NCBI GenBank assembly: GCA_029268085.1
Contig: JAJUHD010000098.1
Location: 1-9,236, forward strand
DNA length: 9,236 nucleotides
Direction of reading: 5' to 3'
Source of the DNA: Bacillota bacterium
GTDB taxonomy: Bacteria; Bacillota; Clostridia; Oscillospirales; Oscillospiraceae
Made by a program: the position numbers and the translations under genes. The notes under the pieces were generated by a model. The model was not told the DNA's origin. It made no database searches and saw only the letters and a list, made by a program, of their open reading frames with translations. The number at the start of each line of letters is the position of its first letter. The first letter of the stretch is position 1. Below, piece by piece: positions 1 through 7,107 of this stretch.

Positions 1-11
1 GAAGAAAGCAA

Positions 12-128
<117 letters not shown>

Positions 129-141
129 CTAAAAAGCGGAG

Positions 142-159
142 GGTCTGGTCGACCAGACC
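142..159. repeat. 18-bp perfect palindrome in the 5S-tRNA spacer
   Basis: GGTCTGGTC is followed directly by its exact reverse complement GACCAGACC. In RNA this can form a 7-bp stem (GGTCTGG with CCAGACC) closed by a TCGA tetraloop. No T-run follows, so it is not a normal intrinsic terminator. A hairpin between 5S and a downstream tRNA is most simply read as a processing or separation structure of the precursor transcript; that role is inferred. Confidence 0.6.
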
Positions 160-174
160 AGGCCCTTTCGATAT

Positions 175-250
175 GCCTTCTTAGCTCAGTCGGTAGAGCA
201 TGCGGCTGTTAACCGCAGGGTCGTTGGTTCGAGTCCAACAGGAGGCGCCA
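175..250 (+). tRNA. tRNA-Asn (anticodon GTT)
   Basis: A full 76-base cloverleaf can be drawn. The acceptor arms are GCCTTCT (175-181) and AGGAGGC (241-247 region, with one G-T pair). The D-arm is GCTCAGTCGGTAGAGC. The anticodon stem TGCGG/CCGCA encloses the loop CTGTTAA with anticodon GTT (Asn). The T-arm is GTTGG-TTCGAGT-CCAAC. A discriminator G and an encoded CCA close the gene. It lies 47 bases after 5S rRNA, a common arrangement in Firmicutes rRNA operons. Confidence 0.96.
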
Positions 251-255
251 TGATG

Positions 256-286
256 GCCCCGCCAATAGGCGGGGCTGTTCATTTTT
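256..286 (+). terminator. Intrinsic terminator of the rRNA/tRNA operon
   Basis: GCCCCGCC (256-263), loop AATA, and GGCGGGGC (268-275) form a perfect 8-bp GC stem. It is followed by TGTTCATTTTT, a slightly interrupted U-rich tail. It begins five bases after the tRNA CCA end, so it ends the stable-RNA transcript. Confidence 0.85.
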
Positions 287-322
287 ATAGCAGGAAAATG
301 TTACGCATATGTATAATACTAA

Positions 323-344
323 TAAACTGAACGCGTTAAGTTTA
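323..344. promoter_or_regulatory. 22-bp inverted repeat, candidate operator
   Basis: TAAACT-G-AACG / CGTT-A-AGTTTA is symmetric about the 333/334 junction. Ten of the eleven base pairs match, and the only mismatch is G329 against A338. The core is AACGCGTT. The length and symmetry suit a dimeric helix-turn-helix protein. The centre is GC rather than the central CG of LacI/CcpA-type sites. It lies about 145 bases upstream of the predicted -35 element, so any role in regulating the operon would be at a distance. The regulator is unknown. Confidence 0.4.
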
Positions 345-487
345 AATTTTATTGCTAATTTCCATATGATTAAAGAAAAAAATTTATATAATTATATTTT
401 TAATTAAAGTATTATGTACCTGCATGAAATTATGAACAATAGAAAAATATAAGATTAGTATATTTTGTTAATTTTGCGATTATCGTA

Positions 488-516
488 TTGTGACTTTTAA
501 AGTAAAATGATATATT
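488..516 (+). promoter_or_regulatory. Predicted sigma-A promoter for the acyl-CoA operon
   Basis: TTGTGA (488-493) and TATATT (511-516) are separated by 17 bases, close to the consensus at both elements. Transcription would begin near 523, giving a leader of about 80 bases before the first gene. The surroundings are very AT-rich. The spacer contains a small inverted repeat, ACTTT-T-AAAGT (493-503), and CGAT-T-ATCG (477-485) lies just upstream of the -35; either could be a protein site. Confidence 0.6.
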
Positions 517-605
517 ATTACGGCGATTAATGAAAAAAGCGGTTATATTTATGCAAAGTGCAGCATATTAGGTCTGACTATAATAATAAATAGGAGGAAA
601 GCTAT

Positions 606-2159
606 ATGGCAAAGTTTATCACCGCAAAAGAAGCGGCAAAATTGATACCGGACGGCGCAACGGTAGGGCTTGCCGGCATGGGGCTTTCGGGCTGGGCTGA
701 AGAAGTCGCGGTAGCCATAGCTGAGAGTTTCAAGGAAACGGGACATCCCTGCGGGATTAATCTCAAACAGGGCAGCGCGATGGGGGACTGGAAAGAGCGC
801 GGTGTTACAAGACTCGGCTATGAGGGCCTTGTTACCAAGTGGTCTGCGGCTCATATCGGCTCGGCTTTTTCTTTGTGCGATCTAACGGTAAAGAACAAGA
901 TACAGACACACTGCCTGCCTCAGGGAGTAATAGTGAATCTCTGGCGCGAAATCGCTGCGGGACGCCCCGGCCTCATAACGAAGGTAGGTCTCGGAACCTT
1001 TGTGGATCCGCGTGTCGAGGGCGGAAAGATGAACTCGGTGACGACGGAAGATCTGGTCGAGCTTATAAACTTCCAGGGCGAGGAATACCTTTTCTACAAG
1101 AGCTTCAAGCTTGATGTGGCTCTGCTCCGCGGAACGATAGCCGACGAAAACGGAAACATTTCCTTTGCAAACGAAAGCGTAATAAACGAAGGCCTCGCGG
1201 TTGCGACAGCGGCAAAGAACACAGGCGGAATAGTCATAGTACAGGTCGAATATCTTGCGAAAAAAGGCACGCTCAATCCGAAAGAGGTCAAAATCCCCGG
1301 CATCCTTGTGGATTACGTTGTGGTGGCCACCGACAAAAACGCCTGCTGGCAGACCGAGGGAGTTTATTTTGAGCCGGCCTTTTCCGGACAGATAAAGAAG
1401 CCGCTTACCGCCATTGAAAAGCTTCCTCTGGGGGAAAGAAAGCTGATTGCGCGGCGCTGCTCGATGGAGCTCAGAAAGGGCGATATCGTCAATCTGGGCG
1501 TCGGAATGTCTGCCGACGTGGCCAATGTGGTTGCGGAGGAGGGCTATTCAGAAAGCATTACGATGACCACCGAGAGCGGAATGGTGGGCGGTGTGCCCGC
1601 CGCGCTTCCCAATTTTGGCAGCGCCTACAACCCCGAAGCTACGATAGAGCACGGCGCGGCCTTTGACATTATTGACGGCGGCGGACTTGACATTACAATT
1701 CTCGGCCTGGGCGAGTGCGACCAGTACGGCAATGTAAACGTCAGCAAATTCGGGCCTCGCCTCTCGGGACCCGGCGGCTTCATAGATATTACCCAGAGCA
1801 CCAAAAAAGTTGTGTTCTGCGGGACATTCACTGCAAAAGCAAAGACCGAGGTCAGCGACGGCAAGCTCAAGATAGTGCAGGAGGGAACTATCAAGAAGTT
1901 CCTGAAGCACGTCGATCAGATTACCTTCGCGGGACAGTTCAAAAAGCCGGATCAGGACGTGCTCTATGTCACCGAGCGCTGCGTTTTCAAGCTTATAAAC
2001 GGGAAGATGACGATTACCGAAATCGCCCCGGGGATAAGCATAGAAAAGGACATTCTTCCGGTAATGGATTTTGTGCCGGAGGTTGCTCCCGATCTGAAAG
2101 AGATGGATCCCGCCTTGTTCTGCGAAACGTGGGGCAAGCTCGGTGAAATATTAGGTTAA
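606..2159 (+). CDS. Acyl-CoA:carboxylate CoA-transferase (propionate CoA-transferase / YdiF family)
   Basis: This protein of 517 residues is a family I CoA-transferase with both halves (alpha and beta) in one chain, the usual size for Clostridium propionicum Pct and E. coli YdiF. It moves CoA between an acyl-CoA and a free carboxylate through a glutamyl-CoA thioester. The N-terminal half carries VGLGTFVDPRVEGG (about 127-140). The C-terminal half carries TTESGMVGGVP (321-331), where E323 is the predicted catalytic glutamate, then SAYNPEATIEHGAAFD. The start is ATG with AGGAGG at 592-597, eight bases upstream. It is the first gene of the operon, 29 bases before the acyl-CoA dehydrogenase. In this setting it probably passes CoA from the reduced product to the incoming unsaturated acid, saving ATP. 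Its substrate (acetate, propionate, an aryl acid) cannot be read from the sequence. Confidence 0.92.
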   Translation: MAKFITAKEAAKLIPDGATVGLAGMGLSGWAEEVAVAIAESFKETGHPCGINLKQGSAMGDWKERGVTRLGYEGLVTKWSAAHIGSAFSLCDLTVKNKIQTHCLPQGVIVNLWREIAAGRPGLITKVGLGTFVDPRVEGGKMNSVTTEDLVELINFQGEEYLFYKSFKLDVALLRGTIADENGNISFANESVINEGLAVATAAKNTGGIVIVQVEYLAKKGTLNPKEVKIPGILVDYVVVATDKNACWQTEGVYFEPAFSGQIKKPLTAIEKLPLGERKLIARRCSMELRKGDIVNLGVGMSADVANVVAEEGYSESITMTTESGMVGGVPAALPNFGSAYNPEATIEHGAAFDIIDGGGLDITILGLGECDQYGNVNVSKFGPRLSGPGGFIDITQSTKKVVFCGTFTAKAKTEVSDGKLKIVQEGTIKKFLKHVDQITFAGQFKKPDQDVLYVTERCVFKLINGKMTITEIAPGISIEKDILPVMDFVPEVAPDLKEMDPALFCETWGKLGEILG

Positions 2160-2188
2160 CCATAAGTATATAAAAGGAGGCAAAAGCA

Positions 2189-3331
2189 ATGATTTTTTCG
2201 GAGAAACACGAATTAATCAGAAAACTGGTCCGAGATTTCGCAGAAAAAGAATTCACCTCGGACATTTTGGACGAACTTGAAGAAACCGGCGAATTTAACT
2301 GGGAGATATTCCGCAAAATGGCCGCTGCGGGCTTTACGGGCGCTAAGATACCCGTACAGTACGGCGGACAGGGTTCGGATTATCTGACCTATGTCATTAT
2401 GCTGGAGGAGCTGGCGAGAGTTAGCCCCGTGCTTGCTATCTACGCGAATACGTCGAACTCTCTGGGCGGCGGTCCTCTGCTGCTTTCCGGAAACGAGGAG
2501 CAACTGGAGAAATACCTCAAGCCTGCCGCAAAGGGCGAGAAGATCCTTGTGTTCGCACTGACCGAGCCGGGCGCCGGCACGGATGCGGGCGGCACGACCA
2601 CCACGGCGGTGCCTGACGGCGATTATTATGTCATGAACGGGCGCAAGACATTTATCAGCGGAGCTCCCGTTGCCGATTATACAATAGTCTATGCGAAGAC
2701 CGACCTCAAGCAGAAGGGCGCGAGGGGCATCTCGGCCTTTATAGTCGATATGAAGCTGCCCGGCGTTTCCCTTGGCAAGGACGAGAGGAAGATGGGCATA
2801 ATCGGATACCCGACCTGCGACATTATACTCGAGGATGTGCGCGTGCATAAGAGCGACCTTCTGGGCGAGCTTGACAAGGGCTTCTCCAACGCGATGAAGA
2901 CTCTTGACGGCGGACGTCTAGGAGTTGCGGCCATGTCCTGCGGTATAGGACAGGCCTGCCTTGACGAGTCCATCAAGTATTCCAAGGAGAGGAAGCAGTT
3001 CGGACAGCCGATCGCCAATTTCCAGGCCATCAGCTTCATGATTGCGGATATGGCTACGGAGCTTCAGGCTGCCAAGGAGCTGGTTTACAATGCTGCGGTG
3101 CTTAAGGACCTGAACCGTCCCGACGCGCCCCAGGCCTGCTACATGGCGAAGTATTTTGCGTCCGAAATGTGCAACCGTCTTGCCGCGCATGCGGTCCAGA
3201 TCCACGGCGGCTACGGCTATATCAAGGATTACAGGGTCGAGCGCCTCTACCGCGATGCCCGCATTAACACGATCTACGAGGGAACCTCCCAGGTTCAGCA
3301 GATGGTCATTGCGGCCAACCTGCTGAAGTAA
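2189..3331 (+). CDS. Acyl-CoA dehydrogenase family enzyme, probable enoyl-CoA reductase partnered with EtfBA
   Basis: This is a 380-residue FAD enzyme of standard short-chain acyl-CoA dehydrogenase length. Visible landmarks are LTEPGAGTDAGG (124-135, FAD and substrate binding), FISGAP (155-160), RKQFGQPI (268-275) and IHGGYGYIKDYRVERLYRDA (338-357). The C-terminal IYEGTSQVQ holds E364 at the position of the catalytic base of butyryl-CoA dehydrogenases. The start is ATG with AAGGAGG at 2174-2180. The neighbouring EtfB and ferredoxin-fused EtfA suggest that it works in the reducing direction, like butyryl-CoA, acryloyl-CoA or caffeyl-CoA reductase, taking electrons from NADH through Etf. No membrane segment or signal peptide is seen, so it is cytoplasmic. 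Substrate chain length or aromaticity is undetermined. Confidence 0.93.
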   Translation: MIFSEKHELIRKLVRDFAEKEFTSDILDELEETGEFNWEIFRKMAAAGFTGAKIPVQYGGQGSDYLTYVIMLEELARVSPVLAIYANTSNSLGGGPLLLSGNEEQLEKYLKPAAKGEKILVFALTEPGAGTDAGGTTTTAVPDGDYYVMNGRKTFISGAPVADYTIVYAKTDLKQKGARGISAFIVDMKLPGVSLGKDERKMGIIGYPTCDIILEDVRVHKSDLLGELDKGFSNAMKTLDGGRLGVAAMSCGIGQACLDESIKYSKERKQFGQPIANFQAISFMIADMATELQAAKELVYNAAVLKDLNRPDAPQACYMAKYFASEMCNRLAAHAVQIHGGYGYIKDYRVERLYRDARINTIYEGTSQVQQMVIAANLLK

Positions 3332-3349
3332 GGGGAAAGGAGCATAAAT

Positions 3350-4138
3350 ATGAAAATTATTGTATTGGCAAAACAGGTGCCCGACACGAACGAGGTCAAG
3401 ATCGATCCCGTAAAGGGGACCCTTATCCGCGACGGCGTGCCTTCGATACTTAATCCCGATGACGCCAACGCGCTCGAAGCGGCTCTCACCGCAAAAGATC
3501 AGTTCCCCGGCTCTACCGTCAGCGTTCTTTCGATGGGACCCGGACAGGCCTGCTATATGCTCCGCGAGTGTCTCGCCATGGGAGCGGACGACGCTTATCT
3601 GCTTTCCAGCCGCGCTTTCGGCGGAGCGGATACCTGCGCCACCTCGACGACGCTTGCCGCAGGCATCAGAAAGCTCGGAAAGTTTGATATAATATTTGCC
3701 GGACGCCAGGCGATAGACGGAGACACGGCTCAGGTTGGTCCGCAGACGGCGTACCGGCTTGGCATTCCAGTAGTGACTTACGTCATGAAGATCCGCGAAT
3801 ATAAGGAAAAGTCCGTTGTCGTAGAGCGCCAGCTCGAGGACGGATACGAGGTCATAGAGGTTTCGCTGCCCTGCATGCTGACCGCGGTCAAGGAGCTCAA
3901 TGAGCCCCGCTATATGACGATCGGAAGGATAGAGGAAGCGTATAAGAAGACCATCACCATCTGGGACGAAAACGATGTTGCTCTCAAGCCCGAGAGCTGC
4001 GGCCTTAAGGCCAGCCCGACCCAGGTTTTCAGAAGCTTTACGCCGCCCCCAAAGGGAAAGGGAGAGATGCTCAAAGGCACAGTTCCCGAAATGGCCGCGC
4101 AGCTCGTCGCGAAGCTTACTGAGAAGCATGTGCTTTAA
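3350..4138 (+). CDS. etfB: Electron transfer flavoprotein beta subunit (EtfB), bifurcating-type motif
   Basis: This 262-residue protein starts MKIIVLAKQVPDTNEVKIDP, typical of EtfB. The key motif AGRQAIDGDTAQVGPQ (117-132) has the DGDTAQVGP form found in electron-bifurcating Etfs, whereas respiratory-type EtfBs lack it. The later KELNEPRYMTIGRI (181-194) matches the family loop that contacts the dehydrogenase. The start is ATG with AAAGGAG at 3336-3342, and the gene begins 18 bases after the dehydrogenase stop. It pairs with the next gene product and binds one FAD at the NADH-oxidising side in bifurcating homologues. That this pair actually bifurcates is inferred from motif and context, not shown. 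Confidence 0.94.
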   Translation: MKIIVLAKQVPDTNEVKIDPVKGTLIRDGVPSILNPDDANALEAALTAKDQFPGSTVSVLSMGPGQACYMLRECLAMGADDAYLLSSRAFGGADTCATSTTLAAGIRKLGKFDIIFAGRQAIDGDTAQVGPQTAYRLGIPVVTYVMKIREYKEKSVVVERQLEDGYEVIEVSLPCMLTAVKELNEPRYMTIGRIEEAYKKTITIWDENDVALKPESCGLKASPTQVFRSFTPPPKGKGEMLKGTVPEMAAQLVAKLTEKHVL

Positions 4139-4158
4139 TAAGAAGGGATGTGAACCTA

Positions 4159-5340
4159 ATGGCTGTAAATGTAATCAATGAAAAATGCAAGGGCTGCCAG
4201 AAATGCGTAAAGGTTTGCCCTTTTAACGCCATAACGATGGAAGAAAAGCTCGCCGTTATAGGCCCGAGCTGCACAAGCTGCGGCGTCTGCGTCGACGCCT
4301 GCCCGTTCAATGCGATTGAGAAGACCGACGAGGCCTCGCACACAAAGGATCTCTCCGCATACCATGACGTATGGGTGTTCGCCGAACAGCGCGAAGGCAA
4401 GCTTATGGGCGTCGCAATCGAGCTTATCGGCGAAGGAAAGAAGCTTGCAAACGAGATAGGCTGCAAGCTCTGCGCCGTGCTCTGCGGCGAAAACGTCGAC
4501 GGTCTGATCGACGAGCTGATCGCCTACGGCGCCGACAAGGTTTACTACGCAAACGCTCCCGAGCTCAAGAGCTACAATACTGACGCTTATACCAAAACTA
4601 TTTACGAAGCGATAAACAAATACAAGCCCGAGATAGTCCTGCTGGGCGCGACGCATATCGGCCGCGACCTCGGACCCTGCCTCGCGGTTAAATGCGGAAC
4701 CGGCCTTACCGCCGACTGCACTAAGCTTGAGATAGACCCCGAGGACAAGAAACTCAAGCAGACCCGTCCCGCCTTCGGCGGCAATCTCATGGCTACAATT
4801 ATCTGCCCGAACCACCGTCCCCAGATGTCCACTGTCCGTCCCGGCGTCATGGAGAAGCCGAAGTACGACAAGAGCCGCAAGGGCGAAGTAATAAAGCTCA
4901 CGCCCTCCTTCAAAGACGGGGATATCCGCATGAAGGTGCTCGAAATCGTAAAGCACGTCGCCGATGTCGTGTCGCTCACCGACGCTGAAATTATCGTTTC
5001 CGGCGGACGCGGGCTCGGCAGCCCCGAGGGCTTTGACCTTCTCCGCGAGTTTGCGAAGAAGCTTGGCGGAACAATCGGCGCCTCCCGCGCCGCGGTTGAC
5101 TCCGGATGGATAGACCACGCGTACCAGGTCGGACAGACCGGCACGACGGTCAAGCCGAAGATCTACTTTGCCTGCGGCATCTCCGGCGCTATCCAGCACC
5201 TCGCCGGCATGCAGAACTCGGGGTATATCGTGGCTATTAATAAAAACGAGAATGCGCCGATATTTGAAGTAGCCGACTACGGCATCGTAGGGGACCTTTA
5301 CAAGGTAATACCCGCGATCATGGCCGAACTTGATAAATAG
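4159..5340 (+). CDS. etfA: Electron transfer flavoprotein alpha subunit with N-terminal 2[4Fe-4S] ferredoxin domain
   Basis: The protein has 393 residues. Residues 1-55 form a bacterial ferredoxin module with eight cysteines: C10, C13, C16, C20 and C38, C41, C44, C48, each set in CxxCxxCxxxCP spacing. The remainder is a full EtfA. Its C-terminal FAD domain carries SGGRGLG (281-287), GASRAAVDSGW (307-317), QVGQTG (323-328), GISGAIQH (340-347) and ADYGIVGD (372-379). The ATG at 4159 is chosen over an in-frame GTG at 4150 because the GTG sits only two bases after AAGGG, while the ATG has GATGTGA five bases upstream and AAGGG eleven upstream. The Shine-Dalgarno is therefore weaker than in neighbouring genes. 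Ferredoxin-fused EtfA is the CarE type of Acetobacterium woodii caffeyl-CoA reductase; the clusters could deliver or receive low-potential electrons. Confidence 0.95.
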   Translation: MAVNVINEKCKGCQKCVKVCPFNAITMEEKLAVIGPSCTSCGVCVDACPFNAIEKTDEASHTKDLSAYHDVWVFAEQREGKLMGVAIELIGEGKKLANEIGCKLCAVLCGENVDGLIDELIAYGADKVYYANAPELKSYNTDAYTKTIYEAINKYKPEIVLLGATHIGRDLGPCLAVKCGTGLTADCTKLEIDPEDKKLKQTRPAFGGNLMATIICPNHRPQMSTVRPGVMEKPKYDKSRKGEVIKLTPSFKDGDIRMKVLEIVKHVADVVSLTDAEIIVSGGRGLGSPEGFDLLREFAKKLGGTIGASRAAVDSGWIDHAYQVGQTGTTVKPKIYFACGISGAIQHLAGMQNSGYIVAINKNENAPIFEVADYGIVGDLYKVIPAIMAELDK

Positions 5341-5362
5341 GTATTCGTTGACTCAAACAACA

Positions 5363-5420
5363 AGGGGGCTGGCTTATGCCGCCCCCTGTGTTTAAAAGGA
5401 TGCGGCGGAGTCTGCCGCAT
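5363..5420 (+). promoter_or_regulatory. Two consecutive hairpins between etfA and the acyl-CoA synthetase gene
   Basis: Hairpin 1 pairs AGGGGGC (5363-5369) with GCCCCCT (5381-5387) and continues inward with GGC/GCC around a TTAT loop, leaving T5370 bulged. Hairpin 2 pairs ATGCGGC (5400-5406) with GCCGCAT (5414-5420) perfectly around a 7-base loop. After hairpin 1 comes only TGTGTTTAAAA, a poor U-tract, so full termination is unlikely. Partial termination, or an RNA processing or stability boundary that lowers synthetase expression relative to the reductase genes, is plausible. I found no convincing internal promoter in this 102-base gap. Confidence 0.55.
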
Positions 5421-5442
5421 TGGAGCTGTGGAGGGACTGTCT

Positions 5443-7038
5443 ATGCCAGAGTTTTGCAATCTGACGCTTGGAGGCTTATTGAAGCTGAATGCCGAAAAAT
5501 ATCCTTCAAGAAATGCAATCGAATATTGCGGCAAGGCCTGGACGTGGAGGGATTTTGACAGGGTGTCGGACTCCATCGCAAAGGGTCTGCTTGCCAGAGG
5601 CGCCAAAAGAGGCACCCATATAGGAATAATATCCTCTGACAGCCCAAGCTTTTTGATTTTCATGCTGGCGGTCCATAAAATCGGCGGCGTTTGTGTGCTT
5701 TTCAATCCCGGCTACGGAAAATCCGAGCTGGAGGCGCTCATAAGCTTTACTGACATCGAATTTCTTGCTTCGGGAGAGCAGTACAGGGAAGTAAATCTCA
5801 GGGAGCTGGTGGAGAGCCTGCCGGGCTTCCCGCTTCTCAGGCAAATCATATACATTGGCGATGCGGCGGAAAGCGAGGGACTGGACGCCCTGCGGAAAGA
5901 CGGAGCTTCCGTAGGCGAGGAGGAATACGCCGCAGCGCAGAGCGCTGTAAAGCCCGAGGATACGGCTAATATTCTTTTTACATCCGGCACGACCGGCAGC
6001 CCCAAAGCGGTAATGATAAGCCATTTTGCCCAGGTTAACACTTCGATAACCCAGGCTGAGGACTTGAGCGCCTCTTGTGACGACAGATTTTGCGTCGGAA
6101 TACCGATGTTTCACTGCTTCTGCCTTTCCGCGACCGTGTTTTCTGCGTTTGCGGTCGGCGGCTGCGTCTGCTTTCCGGAGAGCCTGCGCACCGCCGGCAT
6201 AATGAAGACGCTTTCGGAAAGCCGCTGCACGGTATTCAACAGCGTCCCGTCTCTTTTTTACGCGCTGCTTGCGAGGCCGGACTTCAAAAGCTACGACATT
6301 TCCGCGCTGAGGACAGGGCTGATAGGAGGCGCGGGCTATACTCCTGAGCAGTTCAAAAGCATAGAGGAGGGCTTTGGCTTCACGCTTATGGCCTCGCTCG
6401 GCATGACCGAGGCGACGGGAGGAATAACCGTAACATATCCTCACGATTCTTTCAAGGTGCGCAGCACGACGGTAGGACACTTCATGAAGAATGTTTCGGG
6501 CTCCGTATGCGACATAAACAGCGGAAAAGAGCTTCCCGAAGGCAAGACCGGGGAAATATGCGTTTCGGGCTTCATGGTTATGAAGGGATACTATAAGCAG
6601 CCGGAGCTCACGAAGCTCGCGATAGACGAAAAAGGCCGGCTGCACAGCGGCGACCTCGGCTTTTTGGATAAGAACGGCAATCTTCATGTGACCGGAAGGA
6701 TAAAGGAGCTTATCAACCGGGGCGGCGAAAAGATCTCTCCGCATCAGATTGAAAACTGCCTTACGGACAACGACCGGCGCATAAAGACGGCGAAGGCCAT
6801 AGGCATACCGGACGTCCATTACGGCGAGGAGATATGCGTCTGCGTCATACTTGAGGAGGGGGCCCAAATGAGCGAGGATGAGGTGCGGGCGATTGTGAAG
6901 AAGCATCTTGCGCGCTATAAGGTTCCAAAATACGTTTTGTTTTTCGATTCTTTTCCCTACAATTTTAAGGGAAAGGTAACGAATAAGCTTCTGCAGGAAA
7001 AGGCGATCGAGAGGCTTAAGGCCCAGGGCCTGTATTGA
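5443..7038 (+). CDS. AMP-forming acyl-CoA synthetase (ANL superfamily)
   Basis: The enzyme, 531 residues, activates a carboxylic acid with ATP and CoA through an acyl-adenylate. Motifs in order are the phosphate-binding TSGTTGSPK (180-188), GMTEATGG (320-327), HSGDLGFLDKNG with the ribose-binding aspartate (401-412), the hinge region GRIKELINRGGEKISP (418-433), and the C-terminal NFKGKV with the probable catalytic lysine K511. The start is ATG with GGAGGG at 5430-5435, seven bases upstream. An in-frame GTG at 5428 is less likely because its GGAG lies only two bases away. In this operon it would supply the first acyl-CoA when no product CoA-thioester exists for the transferase, the role of CarB in Acetobacterium woodii. 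The acid is unknown; medium-chain, aryl and short-chain acids are all possible for this family. Confidence 0.93.
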   Translation: MPEFCNLTLGGLLKLNAEKYPSRNAIEYCGKAWTWRDFDRVSDSIAKGLLARGAKRGTHIGIISSDSPSFLIFMLAVHKIGGVCVLFNPGYGKSELEALISFTDIEFLASGEQYREVNLRELVESLPGFPLLRQIIYIGDAAESEGLDALRKDGASVGEEEYAAAQSAVKPEDTANILFTSGTTGSPKAVMISHFAQVNTSITQAEDLSASCDDRFCVGIPMFHCFCLSATVFSAFAVGGCVCFPESLRTAGIMKTLSESRCTVFNSVPSLFYALLARPDFKSYDISALRTGLIGGAGYTPEQFKSIEEGFGFTLMASLGMTEATGGITVTYPHDSFKVRSTTVGHFMKNVSGSVCDINSGKELPEGKTGEICVSGFMVMKGYYKQPELTKLAIDEKGRLHSGDLGFLDKNGNLHVTGRIKELINRGGEKISPHQIENCLTDNDRRIKTAKAIGIPDVHYGEEICVCVILEEGAQMSEDEVRAIVKKHLARYKVPKYVLFFDSFPYNFKGKVTNKLLQEKAIERLKAQGLY

Positions 7039-7044
7039 CCGCGC

Positions 7045-7074
7045 TTTTCAAAACAAAAGCCGGTATTGTATAAT
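7045..7074 (+). promoter_or_regulatory. Predicted promoter of rex
   Basis: A perfect TATAAT (7069-7074) is preceded, 18 bases upstream, by a weak -35, TTTTCA (7045-7050). Transcription would begin near 7081. An inverted repeat, GCTTTT-CAAAAC-AAAAGC (7043-7060), overlaps the -35, and another, CAATA-T-TATTG (7082-7092), lies at the expected start site. Both are candidate operator sites. Neither matches the canonical Rex operator. Confidence 0.55.
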
Positions 7075-7107
7075 AAAGAAGCAATATTATTGATTGGAGG
7101 TGAGCGT

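Larger units (their letters stand above)
287..605. other. AT-rich intergenic region upstream of the acyl-CoA operon
   Basis: No protein-coding frame with a plausible ribosome binding site is visible on either strand. The stretch is strongly AT-rich, especially 340-475, in contrast to the GC-rich genes that follow. It contains a near-perfect palindrome at 323-344, a sigma-A promoter at 488-516 and an AGGAGG ribosome binding site at 592-597. A lone TTGTTAA at 465-471 resembles one half of a Rex operator but has no matching second half. Confidence 0.7.

Noticed and set aside
312..317. TATAAT in GTATAATACT as a promoter after the rRNA terminator.
   Set aside because: The hexamer at the -35 position (AGCAGG) has no resemblance to TTGACA.
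465..510. Possible Rex operator formed by TTGTTAA (465-471) or TTGTGA (488-493).
   Set aside because: Neither has a matching reverse-complement half at the required distance. TTGTGA is better explained as the -35 element.
579..584. TATAAT just before the first gene as a second promoter.
   Set aside because: No -35 is found 16-18 bases upstream, and the start site would fall at the ribosome binding site.
2918..4129. Long open frame on the minus strand (403 codons), and similar ones at 4156-5199, 5506-6906 and 2213-2848.
   Set aside because: They lie fully opposite strongly supported genes, have no ribosome binding sites or recognisable domains, and read as low-complexity antisense of GC-rich codons.
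606..5340. Complete acrylate pathway (lactate or alanine to propionate) or butyrate operon.
   Set aside because: The CoA-transferase, dehydrogenase and EtfBA fit, but no lactoyl-CoA dehydratase, crotonase, hydroxybutyryl-CoA dehydrogenase or thiolase gene is present in the window.
5348..5377. TTGACT at 5348-5353 as a -35 for a promoter of the acyl-CoA synthetase gene.
   Set aside because: The sequence 16-18 bases downstream (GGCTTAT) is not a usable -10 and is part of a GC-rich hairpin.
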